Shown piece by piece: positions 26,622 to 35,515 of a stretch of DNA of 64,000 bases (within the stretch, counting starts at the first letter, position 1; every line of letters begins with the position of its first letter). Below the pieces are notes generated by a model. That model saw only the letters and a program-made list of their open reading frames with translations, did not search any database and was not told the origin of the DNA. This DNA is from Rhodospirillales bacterium (lineage in GTDB: Bacteria; Pseudomonadota; Alphaproteobacteria; Rhodospirillales; SHVQ01), in NCBI GenBank assembly GCA_009694195.1, contig SHVQ01000006.1, positions 31,263-95,262 on the forward strand, read 5' to 3'. A program made the position numbers and the translations under genes.

Positions 26622-27838
26622 TGTGGGAAGCGCGTGCCTTCGCTTGCGGCATGGCCCTGTGGCTCGCCGGGCTCTCGGCGGGCTCGGCCGCCGAGCCGTC
26701 GATCAAGCTCGCCGAACCCAATCTGATTCCCGGCTATCAGTCCTATGTGGATCTTCTCGCGAGCCATATCCTGGCGGGCGCCGCGGCGGGCGGCGGGAAC
26801 GGTCCGGCCGTCTACTTCGACCTCAATCGGCCGCTGAGCGAGGCGTCGGGATTTGACGGTCTCGCGGCGGCCGATCAATCGCTGATGCGGGCGGCCAAGC
26901 AGACCTACGACTTGCACCGGGCGCTCGGCGGCAGCCCGATCGGCCAAGCCGCCCTCATTCAGCGCCGTGACGGTCGTTACTACGTCGGGCTCGACGGAGC
27001 CGGCGGGCGCTGGCTGGCGACCCCGCAGGAGGCGCTCGGCCATCTTGCCAATCAACTGACGGGGCAGCCCATATATCGACTGCCGAGCACGAAATCGACC
27101 ATCTCCTGTCCCTTCCACTTCGAATGCCTCCTCTTGGGAACCTACATCGATGTCCCCATCGTCGCGTTCGTGCCGCGCGCGACGACGGTGACCCTCGAGT
27201 TGACCGCCGACGGCTTCGCGCAGGGGACCGGCGGGGTCGTCGTGCTTGTCCCGGAGGGATTTACCGTCCACCAAGTGACGCGAACCGGCGGAGATCGCAT
27301 CCAGGCTCTCGTGTCGATCGGCCCCGCGGCCGTCTTGGGCGTCAACATCATCCATGCCTTCAACGAGGGACGTGCCTTTCGCCCCGTGGCGAGCTACGGG
27401 GTGCATGTGACCGCGAGCCCGGAAGAGCTTCAGGCGCTGGTCTCCGACGGCGCGGGGACAAGCGCGCCGCCGCCGCCGGCCCTTCCAGGGACCGGCCAGG
27501 TGCTCGCCTTGACGGACGACTTCGGCAACGATGCCGCGACCGCGGTCGTGCTCAGCGGCCCGACCGCCGGCCGCATCGAAGTGGCGGATGACATCGATCT
27601 CTTCCGGGTCGTCGTCACGCAGGGGGGCACGCTCGTCGTCACCTCGTCGGGCGGCACCGACGTCAAAGCATCCCTTGAATCGATGGACGGCGCCGTCATC
27701 GCCGCCGACGACGACGGGGGGCCTTGGTACAACTTCCGGGTCGAAAGCTCGGTCGCGCCCGGAACCTATGTCGTCCGGGTCGCCCATTGCTGCAGGGGCA
27801 CCGGCCGCTACGGGATTTCCTTCACGCTCAGCCCGTAG
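26621..27838 (+). CDS. Exported PPC-domain protein of unknown function
   Basis: 405 residues; ATG 26621 overlaps the MORN-gene stop (TAATG). A signal peptide covers about residues 1-23 (ALWLAGLSAGSAA). The middle region is unrecognised and has a possible disulfide pair in CPFHFEC. The C-terminal 105 residues match a bacterial pre-peptidase C-terminal (PPC) domain: DDFGNDAATAVVL, a GRIEVADDIDLFRV strand and APGTYVVRVAHCCRGTGRY. PPC domains occur on secreted proteins, usually proteases, but no protease domain is seen. Being exported and adjacent to gsp genes, it may be a T2SS substrate (inference). Ends 39 bases before the convergent gspD. Confidence 0.7.
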   Translation: MWEARAFACGMALWLAGLSAGSAAEPSIKLAEPNLIPGYQSYVDLLASHILAGAAAGGGNGPAVYFDLNRPLSEASGFDGLAAADQSLMRAAKQTYDLHRALGGSPIGQAALIQRRDGRYYVGLDGAGGRWLATPQEALGHLANQLTGQPIYRLPSTKSTISCPFHFECLLLGTYIDVPIVAFVPRATTVTLELTADGFAQGTGGVVVLVPEGFTVHQVTRTGGDRIQALVSIGPAAVLGVNIIHAFNEGRAFRPVASYGVHVTASPEELQALVSDGAGTSAPPPPALPGTGQVLALTDDFGNDAATAVVLSGPTAGRIEVADDIDLFRVVVTQGGTLVVTSSGGTDVKASLESMDGAVIAADDDGGPWYNFRVESSVAPGTYVVRVAHCCRGTGRYGISFTLSP

Positions 27839-27877
27839 CGGGCTGCGGCGGGGTCGCGCACCGCGCCAACGGCCGCA

Positions 27878-30025
27878 TCACTCTTTTTCGACGATCCGTC
27901 GAGGCTGCGTGATGCCCGTCTGCTCGCGCTGCAGGAGCGTCTGGAACTTCTGCTTCATGTCCACGCTGACATTCTTCGTCTGATCCGGATTGGCTGCGAT
28001 GATCGGGCGGATCATGACGACAAGCTCCGTGCGGCTCGCCGCCTTCACTTTCTGACCAAAGAGCGCGCCGATGACCGGGATCTCGTGGAGCACCGGGATC
28101 CCCGAATTGGACTTGGACGCCGTCTCGCGGATCAGTCCTCCGAGCATGACCGAATCGCCGCTCCGGATGGAGACGGTGCTGAAGATGCTTCGGTTCTGGA
28201 TGGTCGGCGAATTGATGTTGGAGGACGTCGTCGTTACGACGTCGCTGACCTCTTGCGTGATATCGAGCGTGATCATGCCGCTTGCGTTGACGCGGGGCGT
28301 GACCTCGAGCCCGACGCCGGTACTCCGGTATTGCACCGTGTTGACGATCAGCGGATTGGTCGTGAGCGTGCTGGTCGCCGTCTGCGTGATGATCGGCACT
28401 TCATCACCGACCCGAAGGGTCGCCGACTGGTTGTTGAGGACGATCACGTTCGGCGACGAGATCATGTCGACCTCGGTCATCGCCGAAAGGGCGTCGATGA
28501 CGAACCGCGCCCGCGAGTCCCCTTCGAGCGTGAAGCCGAAGCCCGGCAAGAGGCTGTTGACGACCGGCTGCACCAGACCCGACGACGTCGTTGCCGTCGT
28601 CGTTCCGCGGCTGAGCGAAATCAGCCCGTCGCCGGTGACGCCAAGCCCGCCGTTGGAGATCGCATACTGAATTCCGTAGCGAAGCTCGTCCCTGAGCGTG
28701 ACCTCGAAGATGCTGGTCTCGATCATGACCTGCAGCGGCTGGATATCCAGCTTCGCCAGCACGTCCTCGATCAGCAGGAAATCCTTCGGCGTCGACGACA
28801 CGAGGAGCGCGTTGCGTTCCTCGTCGACGGCGATGCGGAGCCCGGTGCCGAGGTTGCTGTTCGAATTCATCATCCGGTAGCTCGCGCGCATGACGCTCGG
28901 CTTCTCGGCGTCGCCCGCCTTCGGCGCCTCCGAGGCCGGCGAATCGTTGCCGCTTCCTTCGGGTCCAACCCAGCCGGTCACGTCCCGGAGCGAATCCGCC
29001 AGCTTGCTCGCCCGGCTGTGCTGCACATAGTAAACGAACACCCGCCGCTCGCTGGGGCTCCGTTCGGCGTCCAGCTTTTGGATCCACGCCCGCGCCTTCT
29101 CGATGTAGGCCATCTGCTTCGAGGCGACGAGGATGGCGCCCAATCGATCGAGTGGGATCAGCTGCACAAGGCGCGCCCCGGAGATGGCTCCGTCGACCCC
29201 GAAGATGCTCTCGAGCTCGGCGACGACCACGCGCGGATCGGCATTCCTGAGACTGAGGACGAGGACGTTCTGGCCGGCCATCTGATCGACGTCGAAGATG
29301 TCCACCGTCTCGGAGACCAGGCGTATCTGCGGCCCCGTTCCCGCGATGATGATGACGTTCCGGCGGTTGTCGGCGTGCACGATGGAGCCCGCCGGCAGCA
29401 GCGGCTTCAGGATTTTTTCCATCTCGCTCGCGGAGATGAACTCGAGCGGAAAGACCTGCAGCCCCGCGCCGTCGGGAAGCGGGCCCCGCGCCACGCCGAT
29501 GCCGCCGGCTGCGAGATCGGCGGGATCGCTGGTGCGGGTGATTCGATACACGTCGCCTTGAGCGATCAACTTCGCCTGTTGGGTCGCGAGAATGGCCTCA
29601 AGAGTCGGGATGAGCGTTGCCCGCCGCAACGGCCGGTCGGTCTTCAAGGTCACTTTGCCGGTGACGTTGGGGTCTATGACGTAGTTGACGTTGAGCACGT
29701 TCCCGAGAATGACCTTGATCACCTCGCGGAGGTCGGCGTCCGTGAAATTAAGGGTGATGTCTCCGGCGGCACCCGTTCCGCGTTTGCGATTGCCGCCCTG
29801 GCGATCGATGCTCGTCCCTTGCGTCGAGACGACCTCGTCGAACGTCGCGGTCTCGCTCTTCCAGGCCCGCTCTCGGGAAACCGGCTTCGGTGCCGAAGCC
29901 GTGGGAGCCGTCTGGGTCTGCGCCCGCGGCTGGGGTGCAGGCGGCGCCGCAACGTCGCGCACGGGCTTCGCCGTGCACGCGGCAGCCAGCAGCAGCAGTC
30001 CGGCAAGTGCCAGCCTTGCGATCAA
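27878..30025 (-). CDS. gspD: Type II secretion secretin GspD (lipoprotein)
   Basis: 715 residues starting at TTG 30025 (GGGGGG upstream). The signal ends in a lipobox-like LAAAC (C17), so the secretin may pilot itself to the outer membrane. N0-N3 domains: DADLREVIKVILGNVLNVNY, then PLEFISASEMEKILKPLLP, VLSLRNADPRVVVAELE and DILVSS-type repeats. The C-terminal secretin core runs from about 430 to 680, with VEVTPRVN, VMLGGLIRET and VPVLGALF-like IPVIGALFG. It forms the outer-membrane channel. It is the last gene of the minus-strand L-M-C-D operon. Confidence 0.92.
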   Translation of the reverse strand: MIARLALAGLLLLAAACTAKPVRDVAAPPAPQPRAQTQTAPTASAPKPVSRERAWKSETATFDEVVSTQGTSIDRQGGNRKRGTGAAGDITLNFTDADLREVIKVILGNVLNVNYVIDPNVTGKVTLKTDRPLRRATLIPTLEAILATQQAKLIAQGDVYRITRTSDPADLAAGGIGVARGPLPDGAGLQVFPLEFISASEMEKILKPLLPAGSIVHADNRRNVIIIAGTGPQIRLVSETVDIFDVDQMAGQNVLVLSLRNADPRVVVAELESIFGVDGAISGARLVQLIPLDRLGAILVASKQMAYIEKARAWIQKLDAERSPSERRVFVYYVQHSRASKLADSLRDVTGWVGPEGSGNDSPASEAPKAGDAEKPSVMRASYRMMNSNSNLGTGLRIAVDEERNALLVSSTPKDFLLIEDVLAKLDIQPLQVMIETSIFEVTLRDELRYGIQYAISNGGLGVTGDGLISLSRGTTTATTSSGLVQPVVNSLLPGFGFTLEGDSRARFVIDALSAMTEVDMISSPNVIVLNNQSATLRVGDEVPIITQTATSTLTTNPLIVNTVQYRSTGVGLEVTPRVNASGMITLDITQEVSDVVTTTSSNINSPTIQNRSIFSTVSIRSGDSVMLGGLIRETASKSNSGIPVLHEIPVIGALFGQKVKAASRTELVVMIRPIIAANPDQTKNVSVDMKQKFQTLLQREQTGITQPRRIVEKE

Positions 30026-30108
30026 GGTCCCCCCGGGGAGTTTAAGAGTTATATGTTATGGCCCCAGTCGGCCCATCATAGGTTTCCTGCGCGCCGGAAT
30101 CAACGCGA

Positions 30109-30642
30109 TCAACGCGGCGCAGGGACCCCCGGCGCCGCCGCCGGAGGGGGGTCGCGGACGGAAACGCGCTCTTCCCGGTCGCCGGACCTGAGCACGACCA
30201 TGTCTCCGCGGACCTCCGTGACGACCCATTCGTCGAGCTTCTCGCCCTCGGCGATGGCGACCGGCTTGTTGTCCTTGATATAGGTCACGAACACCATTCG
30301 GACGGTCGGCGTCACGACCACACCGTTAAAACGGTAGCGGCCGAGGATGGGGCCGCTTCCGGCCGCGTCCCCGGCGGCGGCACCGGCTGGCACGGCGGTC
30401 GGCGCCGGACGTCGGGTCGCCGTGAACAGGGGCCGCTCGACCATCGGGGAGAGGGCCGCGAGGGGGGGAGCCTCGAAGCGGGGGACGATGAAAGGGCTTC
30501 CCGCTGCTTCCGTGGGCTTAACGGGACGCCCCGGGGCGATCGGGTCGCGGATCCAGGGGAGAACGGCAATGACAACGAGACAGGCGCACGCGGCTCCAAG
30601 GCCAAGCACGATGCGCCGCTCGCCTGCCGGCAGCGCAATCAT
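30109..30642 (-). CDS. gspC: Type II secretion GspC/GspN-like protein
   Basis: 177 residues: a short cytoplasmic tail, one membrane helix (about 12-32), a Pro-rich linker, then ERPLFTATRRP, the typical start of the GspC homology region, with YRFNGVVV...VFVTYIKDNKPVAIAEGEKLDEW, the beta-strand core that contacts the GspD N0 domain. No PDZ domain follows, so it is shorter than Enterobacteria-type GspC. It overlaps gspM by 4 bases (ATGA). Confidence 0.75.
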   Translation of the reverse strand: MIALPAGERRIVLGLGAACACLVVIAVLPWIRDPIAPGRPVKPTEAAGSPFIVPRFEAPPLAALSPMVERPLFTATRRPAPTAVPAGAAAGDAAGSGPILGRYRFNGVVVTPTVRMVFVTYIKDNKPVAIAEGEKLDEWVVTEVRGDMVVLRSGDREERVSVRDPPPAAAPGVPAPR

Positions 30643-31205
30643 GAGTCTCGAGTCCTGAACGAGAAAACGTCCATGCGGACGGCGAGGGGATTAACGACAC
30701 CGACCGCGCGCGACGTCTGAGCGTGCACGAACACGTTGTCGAAGATCATGATCGGCCGGCCGTATTCGAGCGCGTGCAGGATGGTGCGAAGCGCGTTGAC
30801 ATCCGTCACGAACTGAACCCGGAGCCCGATGCGCTGGTAGCCCTCAATGCCGAGGGACGGGAGCGCTTCGACGCTCGTCAGCTCGGCGCCCGCGCCCGCG
30901 ACAATGGACTGGACGCGCGTCTGGATGGCCGCCGCGCTGCTGCTGTCGCTCCCGACGGGCAGAAGCAGTCCCTCGAACGAGCCGCCCTGCCGCAGCGAGT
31001 CGACCAGCGGCCGCAGCTCTCGTGAGCGGTCGGCGAGTTGCTCGTAACCCGCCAATGCGGCGCGATACTGCTCAAGCCGCAAATGAGCGGATTGATAGGC
31101 GGTTCTGGCGGGCAACAGGGTCGCAACGCCAAGCCCCGCGACCACGGCGAAGAGCAACGCGAGAGCGGCGATCCGGCGCGTATGGCGAGGAAACGGCCCG
31201 ACCAT
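30639..31205 (-). CDS. gspM: Type II secretion GspM-like protein
   Basis: 188 residues. One N-terminal membrane helix (about 10-30), a coiled-coil segment (ARTAYQSAHLRLEQYRAALAGYEQLA) and a ferredoxin-like C-domain (LRVQFVTDVNALRTILHALE, PLAVRMDVFSF), matching the GspM subtype b/PilO-like family. It sits 3 bases after gspL and should pair with it in the inner-membrane platform. Confidence 0.78.
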   Translation of the reverse strand: MVGPFPRHTRRIAALALLFAVVAGLGVATLLPARTAYQSAHLRLEQYRAALAGYEQLADRSRELRPLVDSLRQGGSFEGLLLPVGSDSSSAAAIQTRVQSIVAGAGAELTSVEALPSLGIEGYQRIGLRVQFVTDVNALRTILHALEYGRPIMIFDNVFVHAQTSRAVGVVNPLAVRMDVFSFRTRDS

Positions 31206-31208
31206 GTC

Positions 31209-32318
31209 TTATCGCCCCGGCAGCTTGGCGGCGAAGCTGAAACGCTCGAACCCGCGCTCACCGTCCCGCGTGACCGGCGCCAAATAGCTCACGGATCGGA
31301 AGAGGCCCGCGCCTTCCAGGCGCCCGACGAGCTCGGCGCTCGAAAGAGTCCAGCCTTCGATCACGGCTTCGCCGCCGACGACATTGAAGTGGGAGAGCCA
31401 CGTGCCGTCCGGCAACAGGTCCGACAGCGCGTTGATCAGAGCTAAAGGCGAGGCGGACTCGGCTTTCGATTGGGCGATGATGCGGGCGCCCTGCGTCAAT
31501 CGGTCGATCTCGCTGCTGAGCGCGACGGTCGCCGCGGCGCGTCGTTTTGCCGGCGGCAGCTCCTCGGCGAGCCTGGCGACCGCCGCCTCCAGGCGGAACA
31601 AGGGCGAGACGATGGCCGCGCCGAGCAAGAGAACGGCGAGCGCCGCCATGGCGGGAACGAGCCGCCCGCCAGGCTTTGCTTCGAACAATCCGGCCACGGG
31701 GAGCGGTCGCGGGGCGCTCCCCGGCTCGCCGGCGAGCGCGACCGAGGACGGCGCCAGTCCGCAGGCGCGCAATCCCTGAAGGACCGGATCGAGCACGCGG
31801 CGGGGCACGAACGTCACGTGCACTAGCTGAGTCTTCTCATCGCCGTCCGATCCGTCGATCGTCTGCCATATGTAAACCTCCTCCGGGCGAAACGGAGTCA
31901 GCCGCTCGATCTCCAGACCGATGGCGGAAGCGATATCCGCATCGGCCAGACGTGGGATGCGGATTTTCCGCGCCAATGCCAGCGCCGCATCGACCACGAC
32001 GGCAATGCGCGGGCGAGCCGTTCCGAGTCGCTTCAAAACGTCGGCGAAGTCCTGGGGAGGCTTCGGTCGACCGTCTTCGCCTGTTGTCAGCGTGAGCAGG
32101 CGGTTTTGGCCGCCGGCTCCAATATAGTCGACGTCAAGCTTCCCCTCCGCGAGACGAAAGAGGAGCGTGTCGCTGTCCAGCGCCAACACGCGCCGGACCG
32201 AGGACGGCACTGCGGAGATCAGCTCCGCTCGCCACCAACACAGGAATCGCTGAATCCCATCGGCGGAACGCCGGACGTCCGTCCACGTCAAAGGGGATCG
32301 GAGAATGCCACCCTCCAT
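31209..32318 (-). CDS. gspL: Type II secretion GspL/PilM-PilN-like protein
   Basis: 369 residues from ATG 32318 (a TTG at 32324 would add two). The N-terminal half resembles the actin-like cytoplasmic domain of GspL/PilM (RVLALDSDTLLFRLAEG, GLEIERLTPFRPEEVYI). One membrane helix lies at about 235-253, followed by a PilN-like periplasmic domain (INALSDLLPDGTWLSHFNVVGGEAVIEGW). It recruits GspE to the membrane. First gene of the minus-strand gsp operon. Confidence 0.8.
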   Translation of the reverse strand: MEGGILRSPLTWTDVRRSADGIQRFLCWWRAELISAVPSSVRRVLALDSDTLLFRLAEGKLDVDYIGAGGQNRLLTLTTGEDGRPKPPQDFADVLKRLGTARPRIAVVVDAALALARKIRIPRLADADIASAIGLEIERLTPFRPEEVYIWQTIDGSDGDEKTQLVHVTFVPRRVLDPVLQGLRACGLAPSSVALAGEPGSAPRPLPVAGLFEAKPGGRLVPAMAALAVLLLGAAIVSPLFRLEAAVARLAEELPPAKRRAAATVALSSEIDRLTQGARIIAQSKAESASPLALINALSDLLPDGTWLSHFNVVGGEAVIEGWTLSSAELVGRLEGAGLFRSVSYLAPVTRDGERGFERFSFAAKLPGR

Positions 32319-32379
32319 GCCCAAGACGGCAGAATGCCGCGCTCGAGCGGCAACGTTCCGCGTCGTCGATGCGGCGCCG

Positions 32380-32997
32380 TCAGGCCAACGCCTTCATGGC
32401 CTTCTGGACGGCCGGGCGTGCCGACATCCGCTCGAACCACTTCATCAGGTTCGGCATGCCGCCGGTCTTATCGATCAGCGCCTTGCGCCCGACGATCACC
32501 GGATAGAGCGCGATGTCGGCGATCGACAATTCGCCCGCGAGGTATTCGGCCTCGCCGAGGCGGCGGTCGCACTCCTTCAGGTGCCCGAGCAGGCGCTTCT
32601 CGAACCCCTCGACGGCGCTCTGCGGCTTGTCCGGCAACACGTTCCCGACAAAAAAGATCGCGCTGCTGGCGGGCTGCACGTCGGTCGTCGCATGCATGAA
32701 CCAACGGTATGCATCGGCCCGCTTGGCCGGGTCCTTCGGCATGAACTTGCCGGATTTCTCGGCGCAATAGAGCACGATGGCGCCGGACTGCGTGAGCACG
32801 ACGGGCTTCCCGCCCGGCGCATCACGATCGACGATTGCCGGGATGGCACCGAGAGGATTGAGCTTGAGGAACTCGGGACTTTTATGCTCGCCCTTCTGCA
32901 AATTGTACTTCGTCAGCTTGTAGGGGAGGCCGCATTCTTCAATCATGATGGCGGCGCGCTGCCCGTTGCCGGTATTCCCCGTGTGAAGGTCTATCAT
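32380..32997 (-). CDS. Glutathione S-transferase family protein
   Basis: 205 residues, cytoplasmic. The thioredoxin-like N-domain begins IDLHTGNTGNGQRAAIMIEE and includes NPLGAIPAIVD and the glutathione gamma-glutamyl site QSGAI. The C-terminal helical domain has ELSIADIALYP, the conserved N-capping box. It resembles the YfcG/Ure2p-like Nu-class disulfide reductases (TGNGQR near the active site). A strong GGAGGAG lies upstream of ATG 32997. It is downstream of the M24 genes on the same strand. Confidence 0.85.
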   Translation of the reverse strand: MIDLHTGNTGNGQRAAIMIEECGLPYKLTKYNLQKGEHKSPEFLKLNPLGAIPAIVDRDAPGGKPVVLTQSGAIVLYCAEKSGKFMPKDPAKRADAYRWFMHATTDVQPASSAIFFVGNVLPDKPQSAVEGFEKRLLGHLKECDRRLGEAEYLAGELSIADIALYPVIVGRKALIDKTGGMPNLMKWFERMSARPAVQKAMKALA

Positions 32998-33068
32998 GGC
33001 GTCTTTCTCCTCCGAATTGACTGGGTTTCCAGAAAGCCCGATGCATTACGCCAGACTGTAGCGCAAAC

Positions 33069-34268
33069 CTAGGCGGGCTCCACGATAATCTCCCGCTTCC
33101 CTTTTGTCAGAACCTCGCAGCCTCCATCCGTCACGAGGCAAGTCTCGCTGAAGCCGACACCCGTCCGGCCGGGGATGCGGAGGCCGACGAGCGCATGGAA
33201 CGCCATGCCGGGCTCGAGCGGCCGTTCGACCCCTTCGACGATCTCGAGCGAGCGCTCCTGCCAGGTGGGAACGAGGCCGAGACCGACGGAGTGGCCGAAC
33301 GATCCGTCGAATTGAACATCGCGGTCGAGGCCGCGGAGTCCCTTTCCGGCCGCCTTGGCCACATCGTGGACCGACCGCCCGGGGCGGATATTCTCGATCG
33401 CCAAACCGACGGAATTTATCGCGGCATCCGCGAGCCGCTTGATCTCGTCCGAAGGCGCGCCGATGGCCGCCGTACGAAACTGCGGCGCGCCGTAGCGGTA
33501 ATAGGTTCCCGTCAGGCCGACGAGAACGGGCTCTCCCCGCTGGAGGGGGAACCGCTTCCAGTTCGTGTTGGGTCCCCATCCGATGCGATGACCGGCCTGG
33601 ACGAAGGGCGCGGTGGCGGGATGCTCGCTGCCGGCGCGGACCATGGCGGAATAGGCGGCGGCGGCGACGTCGTTATCGGTGTTGCCGAGCCTGAGGTCCT
33701 TGCGGGCGGCCTCCATGCCGACGGCGGTGATCCGCGCGGCTTCCCGCATGTGGGCGATCTCGGCCGCCGACTTCACGACCCGCAGATTGGACACGAGGTC
33801 GGAGGCGTCCTTGACGTCCGCCTTCGGGAGCGCCTTCCGCAGCCTGAGATACGTATCGACGTAGAGGGGATATCGCGCCGTCTCGATGCCGATGCGCTTC
33901 TCCGCCAATCCCCGCCGGCGCAGGACGTCGGCCAAATCCTCCGGAGCCTCGCTCGACCGCCGCCACGGGATCGTCACCACGTCGCCGACGGGCCCGTGGA
34001 TCAGCACGAGCGCGGTTTCGCCTTCGTTCACGTGGATGAACGGCTCGCCGTCCCGCGGCAGCACGAGACAGACGTACCAGCTCGTCATCTGCGTGAGATA
34101 GCCGCTGAGATAGGAGATGTTGGGGACGTTGTGGACGAGAAGAACGTCGAGCCCCGCCGCCTCCATGGCCTCGCGGGCGCGCGCCATCCGCGCCAGGTGC
34201 TCGGAATCCTCGAACGCCGCTTCCCGCGTCGGTTTTGCGTCTTTCAACGCCTGCACGAGATCGAACAC
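33069..34268 (-). CDS. Creatinase/ectoine-hydrolase-like M24 protein without metal aspartates
   Basis: 399 residues with the M24 creatinase N-domain and pita-bread fold. H326 (GHSVGLG), E352 (EPGMAF) and E375 (SETCLV) are kept, but where the two metal aspartates belong the sequence reads VGLTGTYYRYGAPQFRT (250-266) without any Asp. Creatinase and the ectoine hydrolase DoeA/EutD are known metal-independent members of this fold, so I read it as an amidino/amide hydrolase on a small nitrogenous solute, not a peptidase. Closely similar in length and layout to the next gene upstream (34298-35494); the two probably arose by duplication. Confidence 0.75.
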   Translation of the reverse strand: MFDLVQALKDAKPTREAAFEDSEHLARMARAREAMEAAGLDVLLVHNVPNISYLSGYLTQMTSWYVCLVLPRDGEPFIHVNEGETALVLIHGPVGDVVTIPWRRSSEAPEDLADVLRRRGLAEKRIGIETARYPLYVDTYLRLRKALPKADVKDASDLVSNLRVVKSAAEIAHMREAARITAVGMEAARKDLRLGNTDNDVAAAAYSAMVRAGSEHPATAPFVQAGHRIGWGPNTNWKRFPLQRGEPVLVGLTGTYYRYGAPQFRTAAIGAPSDEIKRLADAAINSVGLAIENIRPGRSVHDVAKAAGKGLRGLDRDVQFDGSFGHSVGLGLVPTWQERSLEIVEGVERPLEPGMAFHALVGLRIPGRTGVGFSETCLVTDGGCEVLTKGKREIIVEPA

Positions 34269-34297
34269 CGAATCCTCCCTTCCGTTCGCCTGCGCGG

Positions 34298-35494
34298 TTA
34301 CGCGGGGACGACGGTCATCTCGCGGGGCAGCTTGCTGAAGACCTCAACCCCGGTCTGGGTGACGGTCCAAAGCTCGCTGATGCAGGCCCCGAGTCGGCCT
34401 GGCACGCGGATGCTCTGGGGCGAATGAAAGACCATGCCGGGCTCCAGGTTGCGCGGGTTGCCCTCCTGGATGAGGAAGACCTCCTCGCCCCAATCCGGCG
34501 GGAAGTCGATGCCGACGCTGTAGCCGAACTGGGTGCGCGGATAAATCTCGCCTTCGAGCGGCTTAAAAACCTTCTTCACCTCGCGCGCCAATTCGGCGAT
34601 GGGACGCCCGGGCCGCACGTTGGCGAGAAGCGTGTTGAGCGCATTGAGCGAGAAGTCGGCGAGCCGCTTCACCGCGTCCGGCGGCGGTCCCATCACGACC
34701 GTGCGCTCCACCGGGCCGCCGTACCGGTGATAGGCGGCCGAGATCTCGAAGGTCATGGACTCCCCTTTTTTCACGGGGATGCGCTTGTACATGGCGTGAT
34801 TGAGGCCCGCCCGGCGGCCGACGATGATGAACGGCTCGGCGGAGAAATACTCGCTGCCCGCGCGGATCATCGCTTCCTGGGCCGCCGCCGCGATGTCGTT
34901 GTCGGTGCAGCCCGGCCGCGTCGCCTCGATGGCCGCCACCATCCCCAAGTCGGTCATGCGGGCCGCCTGGCGCATGTGGGCGATCTCGAGGGGAGACTTG
35001 ATGATACGGACGTTGGTCAGGACGTCGGACGCCCCCGAGAGCTCGGCGCGCGGGAGTTGCCGGCGGAGTTGTTCGTAGACCTTCGGGCTCAGCCCCTCGC
35101 GCCGCGTCTCCAGGCCGATGCTCTTTTCGGCGAGGCCAAGCTCCTTGAGCGCCTGGACGACCTTGGCTGGCGCATCCTCCGGGTCTCGCGGCCGATGGGT
35201 GACGATGGCGCCGGCCCAGCCGTGCAAGATCGCAAGCGGCGCATCGCCGTCGGCCAGCACCATGACCGCGTCGCCCTCGCGGGGCAGGACGAGTCCATTG
35301 AAAATATCCGGGATCGGTGTCTGGAAGCCCGTCAGGTAGCAGAGATGTGGGAGGTACGTGACCACCAGGGCATCGAGGTTCCGCTCCTCCAGTCCCTTTC
35401 GAACTTTGGCGATGCGCTCCCGGTACTCACCGTCCGGAAAGGCCTGCTCCTTGGGCGTCGCGAGCCCCCGGAGCGCAGAAACCTGGTCGATCAT
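34298..35494 (-). CDS. Ectoine hydrolase (DoeA/EutD)-like M24 protein
   Basis: 398 residues. As in the neighbouring paralogue, the metal aspartates are absent (ISAAYHRYGGPVERT, 251-265), and the usual metal/active histidine is Tyr (GYSVGID, Y325), followed by FPPDWGEE. From memory, a GYxxGxxxPPDWGE signature and a YRRY-type loop are typical of ectoine hydrolase DoeA/EutD proteins. E351 and E374 remain. The adjacent EhuA-like ATPase supports a role in ectoine-type solute use, but no doeB/doeC/doeD gene is in view, so the substrate stays open. Confidence 0.7.
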   Translation of the reverse strand: MIDQVSALRGLATPKEQAFPDGEYRERIAKVRKGLEERNLDALVVTYLPHLCYLTGFQTPIPDIFNGLVLPREGDAVMVLADGDAPLAILHGWAGAIVTHRPRDPEDAPAKVVQALKELGLAEKSIGLETRREGLSPKVYEQLRRQLPRAELSGASDVLTNVRIIKSPLEIAHMRQAARMTDLGMVAAIEATRPGCTDNDIAAAAQEAMIRAGSEYFSAEPFIIVGRRAGLNHAMYKRIPVKKGESMTFEISAAYHRYGGPVERTVVMGPPPDAVKRLADFSLNALNTLLANVRPGRPIAELAREVKKVFKPLEGEIYPRTQFGYSVGIDFPPDWGEEVFLIQEGNPRNLEPGMVFHSPQSIRVPGRLGACISELWTVTQTGVEVFSKLPREMTVVPA

Positions 35495-35515
35495 CTCTCT
35501 TGATTCCTCTTCCCT

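Noticed and set aside
27839..27877. Bidirectional terminator between the PPC-domain gene and gspD
   Set aside because: Only a weak TGCGGC/GCCGCA pairing with a loop of about 20 bases and no T-run on either strand.
28085..30283. 732-codon plus-strand frame across gspD
   Set aside because: Antisense to a clear secretin gene; composition typical of shadow frames.
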